The translations under genes were made by a program, and so were the position numbers. Below the pieces are notes generated by a model. It was given only the letters and a program-made list of their open reading frames with translations, was not told the origin of the DNA and did not search any database. Source: Grimontia marina (GTDB lineage: Bacteria; Pseudomonadota; Gammaproteobacteria; Enterobacterales; Vibrionaceae). Taken from it: DNA of 64,000 nucleotides. This document shows positions 46,097 to 58,100 of the stretch, piece by piece; positions within the stretch are counted from its first letter, which is position 1, and each line of letters opens with the position of its first letter. Location: positions 106,163 through 170,162 of the forward strand of contig NZ_FIZY01000002.1 in NCBI RefSeq assembly GCF_900060185.1. Reading direction: 5' to 3'.

Positions 46097-46110
46097 AGAA
46101 TAATTAGTCA
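46097..46110. promoter_or_regulatory. candidate ArgR (ARG) box upstream of argA
   Basis: AGAATAATTAGTCA matches the core ARG-box consensus TGAATAATTATTCA at 12 of 14 positions. It lies 37-50 bases before the argA start. A second half box with the usual three-base spacing was not convincing, although a palindrome-like ATTCAATGTTTGAAT lies about 30 bases further upstream. ArgR repression of argA is known in relatives; here it is inferred. Confidence 0.5.
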
Positions 46111-46146
46111 CTATCTAAGCATATAAAATCAAAAATATGGAGTAAG

Positions 46147-47505
46147 GTGTTGAAACTTCGTAGTACAGCACTCGTAAACGGATTTAGACAATCTGCACCC
46201 TATGTGAATGCACACCAGAACAAGACCATCGTGGTCATGCTGGGTGGTGAAGCGATTGCTGACCCCAATTTTGGTAATATTGTCAATGATATAGCCCTTC
46301 TTAATAGCCTCGGTTTAAGGTTGGTTTTGGTGTATGGCGCTCGTCCACAAATCAGCCAGAACCTTGAAAAACAAGGGTTCGAGACGCCGTATCATAAAGG
46401 CGTCCGAGTCACAGACTCAGCCGCACTGGAAGTTGTTAAACAGGCTGCCGGTCAGCTTCAACTCGATATCACCGCGCGCCTCTCCATGAGCCTGAATAAC
46501 ACGCCCATGGCTGGTGCTCAAATCAACGTGGTAAGTGGAAACTTTGTCATTGCTCAGCCACTTGGCGTCGATGAAGGTGTCGACTACTGCCATAGTGGAC
46601 GAATCCGCAGGATCGATATTGATGGCATTCATCGACAACTCGATCAGCACTCGATCGTTCTGCTCGGCCCAGTTGCCAGTTCGGTAACCGGTGAGTGTTT
46701 CAACTTGACCTCAGAAGAAGTTGCCACCCAGCTTGCCATTCGCTTGAATGCGGACAAGCTCATTGGCTTTTGTTCACTGCAAGGAGTCATTGGCCCTAAC
46801 GGCAATGTGCTATCAGAACTATTCCCTCATCAGGCGGAGGAAATTCTACGTCAGCGCGCCACGGCGGGTGATGAGAATTCGGGTACCGTTCGGTTTTTGC
46901 GTGGTGCTGTCGCAGCCTGCCGTTCAGGGGTTCCAAGAAGTCACCTTCTCAGCTACAAAGTTGATGGTTCCTTGATTCAGGAGCTTTTTTCAGTAGAAGG
47001 TATCGGTACGCAGATTGTCACCGAAAGCGCCGAGCGTGTTCGCCAGGCAACCATTGATGATATCGGTGGCATTCTGGAGCTTATCCGCCCTTTAGAAGAA
47101 CAAGGTATTCTGGTGCGACGTTCTCGGGAGCAACTCGAGCAGGAAATTCCCCGTTTTACCGTTATCGATCGGGATGAACGGATTATAGGCTGTGCGGCGC
47201 TTTATCCGTACCCAGACTCTCAAACAGCAGAGATGGCCTGTGTGGCCGTTCACCCCGAATACCGAGACAGCGACCGTGGCACCAACCTGCTGCAATATAT
47301 CCAGCAGCAGGCGGTTCAGTCAGGGATCAAAACCATATTTGTCCTGACCACCCGCAGTATTCACTGGTTTCGTGAACATGGTTTTGTGGAGGCTGATGTG
47401 ACAGCACTACCGGATGCCAAGCAAGAGCTCTACAACCTGCAGCGCCGATCAAAAGTACTAACGTTGACGCTTAATGGACGCGTAATGCGTCTGCCAAGCC
47501 GCTAA
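46147..47505 (+). CDS. argA: N-acetylglutamate synthase ArgA
   Basis: First enzyme of arginine biosynthesis: acetyl-CoA plus glutamate to N-acetylglutamate. The 452-residue protein has an N-terminal amino-acid-kinase-like domain (about 25-290) that binds arginine for feedback inhibition and a C-terminal GNAT acetyltransferase domain (about 295-440) with the acetyl-CoA segment [18 protein letters not shown]. It starts GTG TTG; either codon could be used since GGAG lies 4 and 7 bases upstream. Its 3' end overlaps the recD stop by 35 bases on the opposite strand. Confidence 0.93.
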   Translation: MLKLRSTALVNGFRQSAPYVNAHQNKTIVVMLGGEAIADPNFGNIVNDIALLNSLGLRLVLVYGARPQISQNLEKQGFETPYHKGVRVTDSAALEVVKQAAGQLQLDITARLSMSLNNTPMAGAQINVVSGNFVIAQPLGVDEGVDYCHSGRIRRIDIDGIHRQLDQHSIVLLGPVASSVTGECFNLTSEEVATQLAIRLNADKLIGFCSLQGVIGPNGNVLSELFPHQAEEILRQRATAGDENSGTVRFLRGAVAACRSGVPRSHLLSYKVDGSLIQELFSVEGIGTQIVTESAERVRQATIDDIGGILELIRPLEEQGILVRRSREQLEQEIPRFTVIDRDERIIGCAALYPYPDSQTAEMACVAVHPEYRDSDRGTNLLQYIQQQAVQSGIKTIFVLTTRSIHWFREHGFVEADVTALPDAKQELYNLQRRSKVLTLTLNGRVMRLPSR

Positions 47506-49468
47506 ATCGCTGCGTTTTACGCTTCACCGCCCGCGCCAAACTGGTGCGGGTGGCATACACATCCAACCTGTCTTTTGCCCGTGTAACGCCCGTATAAATC
47601 AGTTCCCTTGTCATCACGGGTGTTGGAGTCGGTGGTAACACCAAAATGGTATGACTGAATTCAGAGCCCTGAGATTTGTGGATCGTCATCGCGTAGGCAG
47701 TTTGATGTTCAGGAAGGCGACTTGGCAAAAAGGCTTTTACTGAACCGTCCGCCATTTCAAATACTACGCGAAGCCCTTCTTCCTGTTTTACCACAATGCC
47801 GATATCACCATTGTACAAACCAAGACCATGGTCGTTCTGCGCGACCATAATTGGCCTTCCCGGGTAGAAAATCTCTTCTCCAGGAGCAATAAGCCCCTTT
47901 TTGGCTAGCGCTTTTTCAATCGCCACGTTCAAGCCTTTGACCCCAAACGGGCCATCAGACAGCGCACAGAGCAAGCGGATATTAGAGAAATGTCTAAGCA
48001 AGGTTCGGTTATCTGCTCCCTCGGATAACGCCGCGAGGTAGTTTCGATATCCATTGACCGTAATTGCGATAGCTTCGCCATACACGTCACCGTCAAGGTC
48101 GTGAAGAGCAATATCGCCGAAGCCCTGCCGCAAGACTCTATCAACCCAGCGTGTTTCGCCCGCATTAATGGCATAAGCCAGTTGGCCAACGCCGGATTTA
48201 GCATGGAAGCGGTAGCTTTTGCGTAGCAAACAGACGCCATCAGAGACAGCAGGGACTGAATCTTCCTGCGGCAAACGAAAGCCTGTCAGTGACGCTAAGG
48301 TCCTTGCGCGATCAGCACTAAAACCACTTCCGGCATGCAGACAGATATCACCCAACACAGCACCCGCCTCAACAGAAGCTAACTGGTCGCGATCTCCCAG
48401 AAGAATCACTCTGGCATGCTGAGGCAATGCCGCGAGCAATCGGGCCATCATAGGCAAATCAACCATGGATGCTTCATCGACCACCAGCACATCAAGGTGA
48501 AGACGGTTGCCAGCATGATGTCGAAACTCAACACGGTTTGGAATGGCACCAAGCAGTCGGTGAATGGTTGATGCCTGAGTCGGAATTTTGTCTCTCACCT
48601 CGTTACTCACCGGCAATGCCGCAACGGCTTTTCCGATAGATTCCGTCAGACGGTTTGCCGCTTTCCCCGTCGGTGCCACCAGCTTGATTTCAGGGCCATT
48701 CGGTTTGTCGCTACTGCTGACGATCGCTGCCAAAAGCTTCGCCACTGTTGTCGTTTTCCCTGTTCCAGGGCCACCAGAGATAACTGCAAAGCGATAACTT
48801 AGCGCCACGGCTGCCGCGACTTTTTGCCAGTTTAATCGTGAGGTTTCCGGCACCAGACTCAGCACCTGGGTATCCGTTGCTCCAAAATCTAGCGCCGTTT
48901 TCAGTCCGTCTACATCAACCTGCGTCAAATCGTTGATATCGAAGAAGTCGACCAGTTTCTCCGCTTTTTCGCTGTCTTCCCATGTGCTGTAGAACTGACG
49001 GAGCAAAGCCATATCCGGTAGGAAAAGATCGTCCAACACGCCGCGCAGCGTCATCGGCAAAGGAAGCTCAGTGGCACGTGCAGTAATTTCGTTAGTCACC
49101 AGGCACTCTGCAGCCCAATAACGATAAAGATAGAGGCGGGAGCCACTCAGCACCATCGGTGTCGGTTCACTTCCATAACCGACAACCGGAGATCCGGACA
49201 CCAAAGCGAGCACATTTTCTGGTGTCATCAAGATTGCCAGTTCCGCGGATTCCGCTGGCATCAGGTCAAAGAGCCTTGCGCTGTCTAAGGCTGCCAGATC
49301 AACACAGACATTACCTTTACCCAGCTCAAAACTGACTAAAGCAGCCCATCCCACCATAGGAGATTCAACGTCCCCAAGCTGCTCACCGATAAACTGGGAA
49401 AACTGACGGTCGATAGCTCTGATGGCTTTTCGCTTATACAGCGCGTTGAGTTTTTCACTTATCGCCAT
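47471..49468 (-). CDS. recD: exodeoxyribonuclease V alpha subunit RecD
   Basis: 5'-to-3' helicase of the RecBCD enzyme that resects double-strand ends. The 665-residue protein has a variable N-terminal domain, the Walker A motif [16 protein letters not shown] near 235, the [13 protein letters not shown]alker B segment, [19 protein letters not shown] (motif III), and [11 protein letters not shown] near 575. The recB stop overlaps its start by 14 bases, so recB-recD are translationally coupled. It converges on argA with a 35-base overlap of coding sequence. Confidence 0.94.
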   Translation of the reverse strand: MAISEKLNALYKRKAIRAIDRQFSQFIGEQLGDVESPMVGWAALVSFELGKGNVCVDLAALDSARLFDLMPAESAELAILMTPENVLALVSGSPVVGYGSEPTPMVLSGSRLYLYRYWAAECLVTNEITARATELPLPMTLRGVLDDLFLPDMALLRQFYSTWEDSEKAEKLVDFFDINDLTQVDVDGLKTALDFGATDTQVLSLVPETSRLNWQKVAAAVALSYRFAVISGGPGTGKTTTVAKLLAAIVSSSDKPNGPEIKLVAPTGKAANRLTESIGKAVAALPVSNEVRDKIPTQASTIHRLLGAIPNRVEFRHHAGNRLHLDVLVVDEASMVDLPMMARLLAALPQHARVILLGDRDQLASVEAGAVLGDICLHAGSGFSADRARTLASLTGFRLPQEDSVPAVSDGVCLLRKSYRFHAKSGVGQLAYAINAGETRWVDRVLRQGFGDIALHDLDGDVYGEAIAITVNGYRNYLAALSEGADNRTLLRHFSNIRLLCALSDGPFGVKGLNVAIEKALAKKGLIAPGEEIFYPGRPIMVAQNDHGLGLYNGDIGIVVKQEEGLRVVFEMADGSVKAFLPSRLPEHQTAYAMTIHKSQGSEFSHTILVLPPTPTPVMTRELIYTGVTRAKDRLDVYATRTSLARAVKRKTQRFSGLADALRVH

Positions 49469-52400
49469 TTAGGCTCTCCCCATCAGAAAGCTTTCCTTCC
49501 GCGGATAACAATGCCTCTCCAGAAAAAATGGCATCAAGGCCATCGAGAAGCTCAAGGGAAGGTGAGGTATAAAAAATACCGTGGCGAGTACCCGCTTCAA
49601 TACCACGAACAAAAAGATAGAAAACACCGCCCAGATGACGCTCAGGCGAATAATCTGTTAAACGCTGACGCAGGAAACGATGCAGAGCGAGAGAGTAAAT
49701 CTGGTATTGGAAATCGTAGCGGTGATCAGCCATGGCATCTGCCAGTGCCTCCTCAGTGTAATCGGCAGGCGAATCTCCAAGATAGTTCGACTTCCAGTCC
49801 AACACGTAATAACGCCCCTGCCAGCAGAACACTAAGTCGATAAAACCTTTCAGCATGCCACTGGCGGTATCAAAGTGCAGCTCACCAGCCTGCCCTGAAA
49901 GAGGATCGTGTTCGGCAATTAACCGGTTCACACGGCCACTATCAAGTCTTTCCACCGGCATCACGAATTCCATCTCGGTCAATCTTGCGGGTTCATCAAC
50001 CTCAGACAGCATCAATCCTTCGTCATTAAGCGGTTGAGAGACAACATCAGACAACAGTTTCTGCAATACAGGTATCCAGCTTTCGTCGTAATTTTCGAGC
50101 AGCAGGTGATGGCGGATCATTTCGGCCACTTCCTCACTGAACATGTCTTGCCCAAACTCCACGTTCTCAAACAAGGTGTGTAGGAAAGTCCCCGGACGGG
50201 CACCTTTCGGAAACTGGAATATGGTAGGCGCGCTGTCGGTCTCCGTGTCACTTTCATCGTGCTGCTCTTCAGCGGCATCAATATCAAAGGCTGGTAAATC
50301 AGGCAGCGCACTGCTGTGACCTTGCTTGACCAAACCGGAATAACTGGTCAGGCGCCAATCACGGCGGATACGTCCTTCGAAGGTTCGCGCTTCAATGACG
50401 TCATCATCAGCCAACTCTGGCTTCAGTTTTCCGTCCGATACTCTGGGTGGCTCGGTTTTCTCAATGCCGTCGCAACCCGCTGCCAACGAATCAACCTCAG
50501 CACCCAACCCCGCGGCATCTGAGGCCTCACCTTTTTGAATCAGGTAACCCAGTGCTGATTTATGAAGCCCGGTATCTCCGGAAGATTTCCTGCCGTCTTT
50601 TAGCGGTGCAAGACCTATAAAGCAGCCGTAGACGGCACGGGTCAAAGCTACGTAAACGAGTCGAAGATCTTCGGCCAAACGCTCTTTATCTGCCTGTTCA
50701 ATGGCGAAGTCAGGCTCGGTCAATGACAGCACAGGCGTGTGGTCTTCATCATGGAAAAAAGGTCGGTCTGATGGGCGGAAATTACAGGCGAACGGCAAGT
50801 AAACCAGATCGTATTCCAGACCTTTAGATTTATGAATGGTGACGATTTGCACCAAGTCGCGCTCAGACTCCAAACGCACCTGTTGCTCTTCACTGTTGCC
50901 GTTAGGGTTGTCGATATGGTCAGCCAGCCAGCGGATCAATGCATGGTGACTATCCAGTGTCTGACTTGCCTGTTGCAGCAGTTCACCAAGATGCATCAGG
51001 TCAGTGAGTGCCCGCTCACCATTGTCTTCACAAAGTAAGCGTTCTGCGATACCACGGCGTTGCATCACCTGACGGAGCATGGGCATCACACCTCGGGTAA
51101 ACCATACCGTTTGGTAGGTAGAAAACTCCATCACCGCCCTCTCCCACGCTTTTTCGTCATGGTTCAAGGTATCGATTTCACTGGCCGTCAGCGCAAATAG
51201 GCCGCTTGCCAGTGCAGCACGAAGTTTTCGCTCACTATCAGGCGTCAGTACCGCAGCAAGTAGCCTTTGAACATCCGCTGCCAGATGGCTTGAGAACACG
51301 CTGTCGCGGTTCGAGAGATAAACAGAAGCAATGCCCTGCCTTGCCAGTGCAAGCTTCACTTTGGCTGCTTCGCTGCCGGTTCTCACCAGCACTGCGATGT
51401 CTCCGGCATGAATAGGCTTGCGTTTGTCGCCTTTGCAGAAATGCACGTTACCTTCCTGCGCTTTCGTCAGCACTTCGCGGATGTTGCTCGCAGTGGCATG
51501 GGCCATTTGCTTTTCGTAATCAGCTTTCGAAACCAGATCTGCCGTTTCATCCAGCCAAAGGGTCATCGAGGCTTGTTTAGTGCCATTCACTTCCCAATAG
51601 CGCTCATCAGCACCCGGTGAGTAAGCAACAGCAGTAAAAGGAATGTCATCGTTGTAGATAAAAGGCGATTCCGCATTTTTGAAGACATGATTAACTGCTT
51701 CTACCACACCTGCCGTCGAACGCCAGTTAATGCCTAGGTTGTAATGGTCGACGACCTGACGGCGCGCGTGGATATAAGTGAAAATATCTGCGCCACGGAA
51801 AGCATAAATCGCCTGCTTAGGATCCCCAATCATAAAGAGGCCACATTCAGGCTGTTCGGCATAAATATCGCTGAAGATTTGGTATTGCTGGTGGTCGGTA
51901 TCCTGGAATTCGTCAATCATGGCGACCGGATACAATGTGCGGATACGCTCGGCTAGAACACCTTCACTGTCGTTTTCCAGCGCCGATGAAAGCTGTGACA
52001 GCAAATCATCGAATGACAACCAGCCAAAGCGTCTTTTTTCCTGAGCCAGTAAAACTCTCACCTGACGAATGGCATGCGCCGTCAGCGCATCTTTCAGCGT
52101 TGGAGGGTTCGCCACCAGCTTATCTATTGCATCAAAAACCGGATGCGTTGGCACTTCGCCTTTCTTGGTTTTTTCTGCCAACATTGACGCAGAAAATCGC
52201 TCAAGGTTTTTCGGCAATTCATAGCTGGAAGTTATCCGGGATGCCCAGTCTGAGACCTCTGAAAGCCAGTTTGGCATCGACTTTTTACTGTAGCTGCGTT
52301 TGTCAACGCCAGATCCTGAGATCAGAGCTTCGAGATCGCCCGCAGCTTCTAGCCATAACCTTTTTACTTCTTCGATTCTCGCCAGGTTCTCCTGATGTAA

Positions 52401-53054
52401 ATCATCAAGATTATCCGGCATATCAGGCGCTTTGATGGTGACCAGCGGTCCAGAGAGATAAGTGCTAATGTCTTTCAACAGTGACAGTGGAGATTCCCAG
52501 TAACCCCGAACGACACCCGCGAGCGATTTGGGCAATGGATAGAACTGGCGTCGCCAGTAATCCGAGACCGCGCGTTCACGTAAAGCACTTTCATCAGTAA
52601 TGAACTCGTTGGTAAACAGGCTGCCAGACTCGAAGGCGTTTTGGGTGAGCATGCGCTGACAGAAACCGTGAATGGTAAAGATTGCCGCTTCATCCATCTG
52701 GCGTTCGGCTTGCAGAAGCAAGCGCTCGGCGTATGAATAATCCTGCACCTCATCCAGCAGAGGTTTAATCACAGGGTCTTCGCTGTGCCCTCGACTGAAT
52801 GCGAGACGTGAATCATGGATACGTGCTCGAATACGGTCACGGAGCTCCTGCGTGGCAGCCTCGGTAAAGGTCACTACCAGAATTTTATCGACACCCAACG
52901 GCGAAACATGTGCAGTATCTTCGCTGCCGTGCCCCAACAATAGCCGTATATAAAGACCCGCAATGGTAAAAGTTTTCCCCGTACCGGCAGACGCTTCAAT
53001 CAGTCTCTGTCCGTGTAGAGGGAATGACATGGGGTCAAGAAGTTGGGTTGACAT
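49455..53054 (-). CDS. recB: exodeoxyribonuclease V beta subunit RecB
   Basis: 3'-to-5' SF1 helicase and the nuclease subunit of RecBCD. The protein of about 1199 residues from the ATG at 53054 has the Walker A EASAGTGKTFTIAGLY near residues 20-35, ATQELRDRIRARIHD, a motif VI-like YVALTRAVYG, and a C-terminal PD-(D/E)XK nuclease domain with YYVLDWKSNYLGD near residue 1065 carrying the catalytic Asp and Lys. A TTG five codons upstream is possible but lacks a ribosome binding site. recC is separated from recB by a chemoreceptor gene on the other strand. Confidence 0.94.
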   Translation of the reverse strand: MSTQLLDPMSFPLHGQRLIEASAGTGKTFTIAGLYIRLLLGHGSEDTAHVSPLGVDKILVVTFTEAATQELRDRIRARIHDSRLAFSRGHSEDPVIKPLLDEVQDYSYAERLLLQAERQMDEAAIFTIHGFCQRMLTQNAFESGSLFTNEFITDESALRERAVSDYWRRQFYPLPKSLAGVVRGYWESPLSLLKDISTYLSGPLVTIKAPDMPDNLDDLHQENLARIEEVKRLWLEAAGDLEALISGSGVDKRSYSKKSMPNWLSEVSDWASRITSSYELPKNLERFSASMLAEKTKKGEVPTHPVFDAIDKLVANPPTLKDALTAHAIRQVRVLLAQEKRRFGWLSFDDLLSQLSSALENDSEGVLAERIRTLYPVAMIDEFQDTDHQQYQIFSDIYAEQPECGLFMIGDPKQAIYAFRGADIFTYIHARRQVVDHYNLGINWRSTAGVVEAVNHVFKNAESPFIYNDDIPFTAVAYSPGADERYWEVNGTKQASMTLWLDETADLVSKADYEKQMAHATASNIREVLTKAQEGNVHFCKGDKRKPIHAGDIAVLVRTGSEAAKVKLALARQGIASVYLSNRDSVFSSHLAADVQRLLAAVLTPDSERKLRAALASGLFALTASEIDTLNHDEKAWERAVMEFSTYQTVWFTRGVMPMLRQVMQRRGIAERLLCEDNGERALTDLMHLGELLQQASQTLDSHHALIRWLADHIDNPNGNSEEQQVRLESERDLVQIVTIHKSKGLEYDLVYLPFACNFRPSDRPFFHDEDHTPVLSLTEPDFAIEQADKERLAEDLRLVYVALTRAVYGCFIGLAPLKDGRKSSGDTGLHKSALGYLIQKGEASDAAGLGAEVDSLAAGCDGIEKTEPPRVSDGKLKPELADDDVIEARTFEGRIRRDWRLTSYSGLVKQGHSSALPDLPAFDIDAAEEQHDESDTETDSAPTIFQFPKGARPGTFLHTLFENVEFGQDMFSEEVAEMIRHHLLLENYDESWIPVLQKLLSDVVSQPLNDEGLMLSEVDEPARLTEMEFVMPVERLDSGRVNRLIAEHDPLSGQAGELHFDTASGMLKGFIDLVFCWQGRYYVLDWKSNYLGDSPADYTEEALADAMADHRYDFQYQIYSLALHRFLRQRLTDYSPERHLGGVFYLFVRGIEAGTRHGIFYTSPSLELLDGLDAIFSGEALLSAEGKLSDGESLNGDK

Positions 53055-53495
53055 GCACTGTTGGCTCAAAGGGGAATAATGTCCCTAGTTTATACCCAAA
53101 CCACCTGAAAATGCTCGCTTTCAGAGGTCATTGTTCCGTTCAGTCCGAGGGCAATTTCGCGATAAACATTCATTCCATTTCCGCAAAAGCGAATGAAGGA
53201 ATGCAGAAATTGAGGTTCTCTGTTTAGCCCACTTACCTGAGTCCTAAACACGTAGTGTATTTAGAGATATTAACACCGTGACATTTGACATTGGTTTACC
53301 ACCTAAACCTATCAACTTCCTCTACATCAATGATTACAAAACCAGACATTTTGTGTGACGGAAAATAAGTCTGCGAAGCAGATCAATCAAATACAATTCT
53401 CATTACGAATCGCCCTATTGATACTTTGCTTCAATTAAGTAACCCTTCGTGTTTAATTTTCGTTACGGACATCTAAATACACGTATATACTTAGT
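53055..53495. other. AT-rich gap between recB and the chemoreceptor gene
   Basis: About 440 bases without a gene. The recB-proximal part holds a segment TATACCCAAACCACCTGAAA at about 53090-53109 that resembles one end of a known Vibrio intergenic palindromic repeat, followed by CTTTCAGAGGT facing it and by CATTCCATT..AATGAAGGAATG in opposite arms, so it may be a decayed repeat. The rest is AT-rich with no clear sigma-70 or sigma-28 promoter for the chemoreceptor. Confidence 0.45.
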
Positions 53496-55109
53496 ATGAA
53501 ATTTGTTGCGAACTTATCTGTACGATATAAGCTACTGCTTATTGTATGCATCTCAGTGATTAGCATTGTCCTGCTAACAGCTTTCCAAGCGAGAAGCCTG
53601 CACAAAGACCTCCTGTTGGAGAGAAAATCCAGCTTAATGCAAACCATCGAGCTGGCGATGCAAATTGTCGACAGCCACTATCAGCACGACCCATCCGAGG
53701 CCAGTCGCCAGAAGGCGATGACGGCGATTCAGCCCCTAACCTTCGGTGCTGATGGCTATTTCTTTGCGATTGATAAAAAAGGAACCATGCTAGCCGGTGC
53801 CAAAAGCCTGATTGGTAAAGACTTCAGCAGTTTCAGGGACAGCAAAGGCACACCACTTCTCAGGGACTTCAGACGAGTCGCTCAACCTATCGAAGGTGGA
53901 TTTACCAGTTACTGGTTCCCTAAGCCCGGAGGCAAAGAGCCTCTGGAGAAAGTGAGCGCAGTAAAACGCTATGAACCGTGGGAACTGCTTATTGGTACCG
54001 GCCTATACGTTGACGATCTCGAAGCACTGGTGTGGAAAGAGGCCTCTAAGTCGGCACTATTCGCAATGGCTATTGCTGCCGTTCTGGTGTTACTTGCGAC
54101 TATGCTTTCACGCATGTTGCTCAACTCTGTCCGTGAAATTCAGCGCGCGCTCAGTATCGTTGCTAGTGGTGACCTGACAGCCCGTGCCAATGTAGACAGC
54201 ACTGACGAGCTTGGCGAGATGTCACGAAACTTGAATACGGCTTGTGAGCAGCTTCAGGGTCTGCTTTCCAGTGTCGATGCCACACTTCACCAACTCGACA
54301 GCGACAGTAAAACCATGGCGGATCTGGCAAACCGTTCAACGGATGGGATTCGTAACCAAAGTCTGGAACTAGATTCCGTTGCCAGTGCGATGGAAGAAAT
54401 GTCTTCTGCTATCAAGGATGTTGAATCCAGCACACTTACCGCACAGGAGAGTACACGTCACTCCCGCAAGTTGGTGACTGAAGCGGAAGCATCACTCTCT
54501 GCCTCACTGGGCAAGTTTGAGCAAGTAAATGACGATGTGATTGATGCAGAGCGCAGCATCCGCGAGCTGGCAGCATCAAGCGACCAAATCAGCGATGTGG
54601 TCACTGTGATTAACGATATCTCTGAGCAAACCAACCTGTTGGCGCTCAATGCCGCGATTGAAGCGGCACGCGCTGGCAGCGCAGGCAGAGGTTTTGCGGT
54701 GGTGGCGGATGAAGTACGTAAACTGTCGCACTCCACCAAAGAGTCAACCACTCAAATCAATGCCATCATAGAACGGCTGCAAGAACGTGCTCAGGTAGCA
54801 GCAAAGATAATGAGTAGCGGCACAGACAAAACGGCACAAAGTCTTGAACAGGCCAGGCTTGCTCAAACTCAGTTGACTGCGTTAGCTGATCTGATTAACG
54901 AGTTGGAGCAAATGAACACAGCGGTAGCAACATCTACTTCGCAACAAGTCAGCGCCTCTCAGGAAGTTGCCCGCAGCGTGGTCAATGTCAGCGACATTTC
55001 CCACACCAACCGTGAAGCGTCGGAAGATACGCTGGGACTGAGCGATAAGGTAAAATTCCTAAGCGACACTGGACGCAGTCAATTGTCGAAGTTCAAAATC
55101 ACCAGTTGA
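53496..55109 (+). CDS. methyl-accepting chemotaxis protein with single Cache domain
   Basis: Transmembrane chemoreceptor of 537 residues. It has a membrane segment at about 10-28, a periplasmic sCache_2-like ligand-binding domain (30-185) with [26 protein letters not shown] and a [15 protein letters not shown] segment, a second membrane segment (about 188-206), a HAMP region (208-260), and the highly conserved signalling hairpin with [20 protein letters not shown] near 370. The ligand is not known; sCache receptors of this type often bind small carboxylates. It is the only gene between recB and recC and is read opposite to both. Confidence 0.93.
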   Translation: MKFVANLSVRYKLLLIVCISVISIVLLTAFQARSLHKDLLLERKSSLMQTIELAMQIVDSHYQHDPSEASRQKAMTAIQPLTFGADGYFFAIDKKGTMLAGAKSLIGKDFSSFRDSKGTPLLRDFRRVAQPIEGGFTSYWFPKPGGKEPLEKVSAVKRYEPWELLIGTGLYVDDLEALVWKEASKSALFAMAIAAVLVLLATMLSRMLLNSVREIQRALSIVASGDLTARANVDSTDELGEMSRNLNTACEQLQGLLSSVDATLHQLDSDSKTMADLANRSTDGIRNQSLELDSVASAMEEMSSAIKDVESSTLTAQESTRHSRKLVTEAEASLSASLGKFEQVNDDVIDAERSIRELAASSDQISDVVTVINDISEQTNLLALNAAIEAARAGSAGRGFAVVADEVRKLSHSTKESTTQINAIIERLQERAQVAAKIMSSGTDKTAQSLEQARLAQTQLTALADLINELEQMNTAVATSTSQQVSASQEVARSVVNVSDISHTNREASEDTLGLSDKVKFLSDTGRSQLSKFKITS

Positions 55110-55117
55110 GTATGCGA

Positions 55118-55150
55118 AGAAGGCTGACTCCATAGTCAGTCTTCTTTTTT
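55118..55150. terminator. shared terminator between the chemoreceptor gene and recC
   Basis: Twelve-bp stem AGAAGGCTGACT with AGTCAGTCTTCT (one G-T pair) around CCAT and followed by TTTTTT on the plus strand. It overlaps the end of recC, which stops at 55136. Confidence 0.8.
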
Positions 55151-58100
55151 CTCACCATTTAGCGCGGGTAGCAGCAAGGTTTTTCCAAGCTCAAAAACCT
55201 GATCGAGCAGCTCATCTTCTACCTGTGGCCAGACCCGAGCCACGTAAGCATTTTCTCCTTCACCAGACACCATGTAGCCCCCTTCAAAGGCTGAGCGCAT
55301 TTTGCTGCGCGCTTTATCCAACGTGGCATCGTCTTCAAACCAGTGACCTTTCTTATCAATACAAGCCGCCAAGGCTGCCAGCGCAGTATTTGGCAGATAA
55401 GCCAATGGTACTTCCGTACCCGCAAGATAGTATTCGATGTAAACCGCAAGGCTCGATAAAGCGTCCTCTTTGGAAATTGGACTCCACACCACATCATCAT
55501 CCACTCCAATGAAGCGTGTTTCCAGTTGCTCACCTGACGCGCACTGACAAAGGTGCTCAATCCATGCTGCAAGCTTGTCTCTCGCCCTGACTTTTCCGCT
55601 TCGATACAGAATTCGTCCAGCGCGGTAACGTTCATCCAACCAGCCCTGAAGTTTGACTGTTCCCCGGGTTGTGGCGATAGAAAGATTGATTTCCAATGCC
55701 TGTCGTTTGTCGGTCAGCAGCGGCTTTAATTGTGCGTATTGAGCCAAAATTCCAGCTTGTTCCGTTTCAAGTGCCAGCTCACCAAAGTGATTGAGCGGTA
55801 AACTACCGCTCGCTTTTTGCTGCCTGAAAAAGGCGTCCAATGAGGCTTCACTGTCATCATAAGCAAGAACATGGGAGAGGAGCGCATCCCGCAACTGGTA
55901 ACGGTGAAGATTATCCAGCGCAAAAGGCTCGGCTTCTTCCATTGCCCCTTCCGGCGACTCAAAGAACACCTTTAAGCGGCGGTTGAAAAAGTACTGAACA
56001 GGTAAGCGCCAAAATCGCTGAAGCTCCGCAAGTTCAATCACACCGGATTGCAGATCAGGCTCTTCACTTAGCGCTTTGCCATCAAGGAAAGGCGCTGCAA
56101 GTTGCCCTTCGCCACGCGCTGCTGGTAACCATTCCGCGGCGTAACTTTGACGGCTTTCAGTAAAGGCCTGTCGGCTGAAAGGAACAAGTGGATTATGGTG
56201 ATTCAAGGCGTTGAACAGACGCTCGCCGGACTCGTGTTCCGGCAGAACTTGGTCACCTTCAAGACAATATCCCAAACGGCAATAATCGAGTAATTCAGTC
56301 ACCAAAACAGAAGGCACTTTTTCTGTGTTGTCCTGAACGGAACGGCCTACATAGCTAATGTATAGGCGTTGCTGAGCTGATTGCAGTGCTTCGAGGAACA
56401 GGTATCTATCATCATCCCTACGGGAACGGTCACCGGCGCGGGTGCGACCCGCCATCAAATCAAAGCCAACCGGCGCGATGGTGCGCGGGTAATCGCCATA
56501 ATTCATACCAAGCAGGCACACCACCTGAAACGGGATAGAACGCATTGGCATCAGGGTACAGAAGTTCACTTGACCGGCAAGGAAGCGCTGGCTGACACGC
56601 TCGCCCCCGAGCTTTTCTTTCAGGTAATCACGCACGATCGGGAGCGCGAGAGTTTGGTTGAATCCAGCGTCATCCAGTTGGGTCAGCCAGTTATCCAGTT
56701 GAGTGCGAATAAGCTGCCCAGCTAGCTCTTCATCCGTATCCAGTGCAAACATCTCGTCAAAGAGTGATGTCAGTGCCTGCACCCAGGCATGTCCGTCTTT
56801 CTCGCCGAGCAGCACTTTTTGCGTCGCCGACATCACACGGAAGAACTCACCCAACTTACCTGCCAGCTCTGCTTCCAATCCTTGTACTTCGTCATACGCC
56901 AACACATCGTTGTAAAGCCCAGCGTCGCTCGGCATGGCGTAACCCAGCAACATGCGGTTAAGACCAAACAACCAGGTGTTCTGATGTTGATGAGGCAAGG
57001 AGAAATGTTCCGCCGTCGAATCATCGAGTCCCCAGCGAATGCCGGATTCTTCTACCCAGAATTTCACCTTCTCAAACTGTCGGTTATCAAAACCAAATTG
57101 ACGCATCACGGAAGGCACTTCGAGGATTTCAAGAAGCTCGGCTGCGCTGCAACGGCTGTCCGGAAGCCCTAATAATCGCAAGAACGTTGTTAGGATTGGA
57201 CTTTCCTGATCCGCGGTGCGGTCGGAAATTGAGAACGGAATAAAACGCTCACCGGGTGCGTTGCCGAATACTGCCTGAATTGCCGGACTATAGGCATTAA
57301 TGTCGGCGACCATCACGATAATATCCCGCGGAGATAAATCCGGGTCTTGTTCTAGCATCTCAAGCAGCCTGTCGTGCAGCACTTCCACTTCACGCATCGG
57401 GCTGTGGCAAACCTCCACCATGACAGAGCGATCTTCAGCGGAAATGCCCAGCTTACTCTCACTGGTAAGGGTTTCCTGTATGTTGCCCGGTTCAATCAAA
57501 TCAAGAATATCAGCCTGAATATGATGAAGTAAGCTGTCACGCTGCACATCAACAAAGCCCTGATCGACCTCATTACACTGGAGTTCAGAAATCAGCAGCA
57601 GGTTGTCACGGCCAAGCTTACCCATAGACGCCAGCAGGCTATTACCGACTTCGGCCGAGTCATCTTCACTGACTAATGGTAGGGCAAACTGCGCTGGCTC
57701 CTGAGTATCGCTGGCTCGGCTAATGCGTGAATCCATGCTGGCTGCACGTCTCGCCAGATAGCGTTTGTCACGGATATCCCCCCAGTAATAACGACAAGGG
57801 TTAGTGAACATATAGTGGACATCGACATGCTCACCCAGCGCTTTGAGAGCATCAAGATAACGCGGCGGCAAAGCGGAAATGCCGAACACAAAAACGCGCT
57901 CAATACCTTTCAGTCCTTCCGGTTTGTTTTTATGCGACGCTAGCGCCTCGATAAACTCTTCATAAAGATTGGCGCGGTGAAACGGGGACTGATCCTGCTG
58001 AAGGGTGTAATCGTAAAGCGCCTGCCAAAGCTTGGGCTGCCAGCTTTTCTCCTCTGCCAACTCATCAACTAACTGCTCGTTTTCCCATGCCTTTATCCAC

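Noticed and set aside
52475..52753. Minus-strand frame in a second phase within recB
   Set aside because: It lies wholly inside the RecB reading frame whose motifs are intact; no sign of frameshift.
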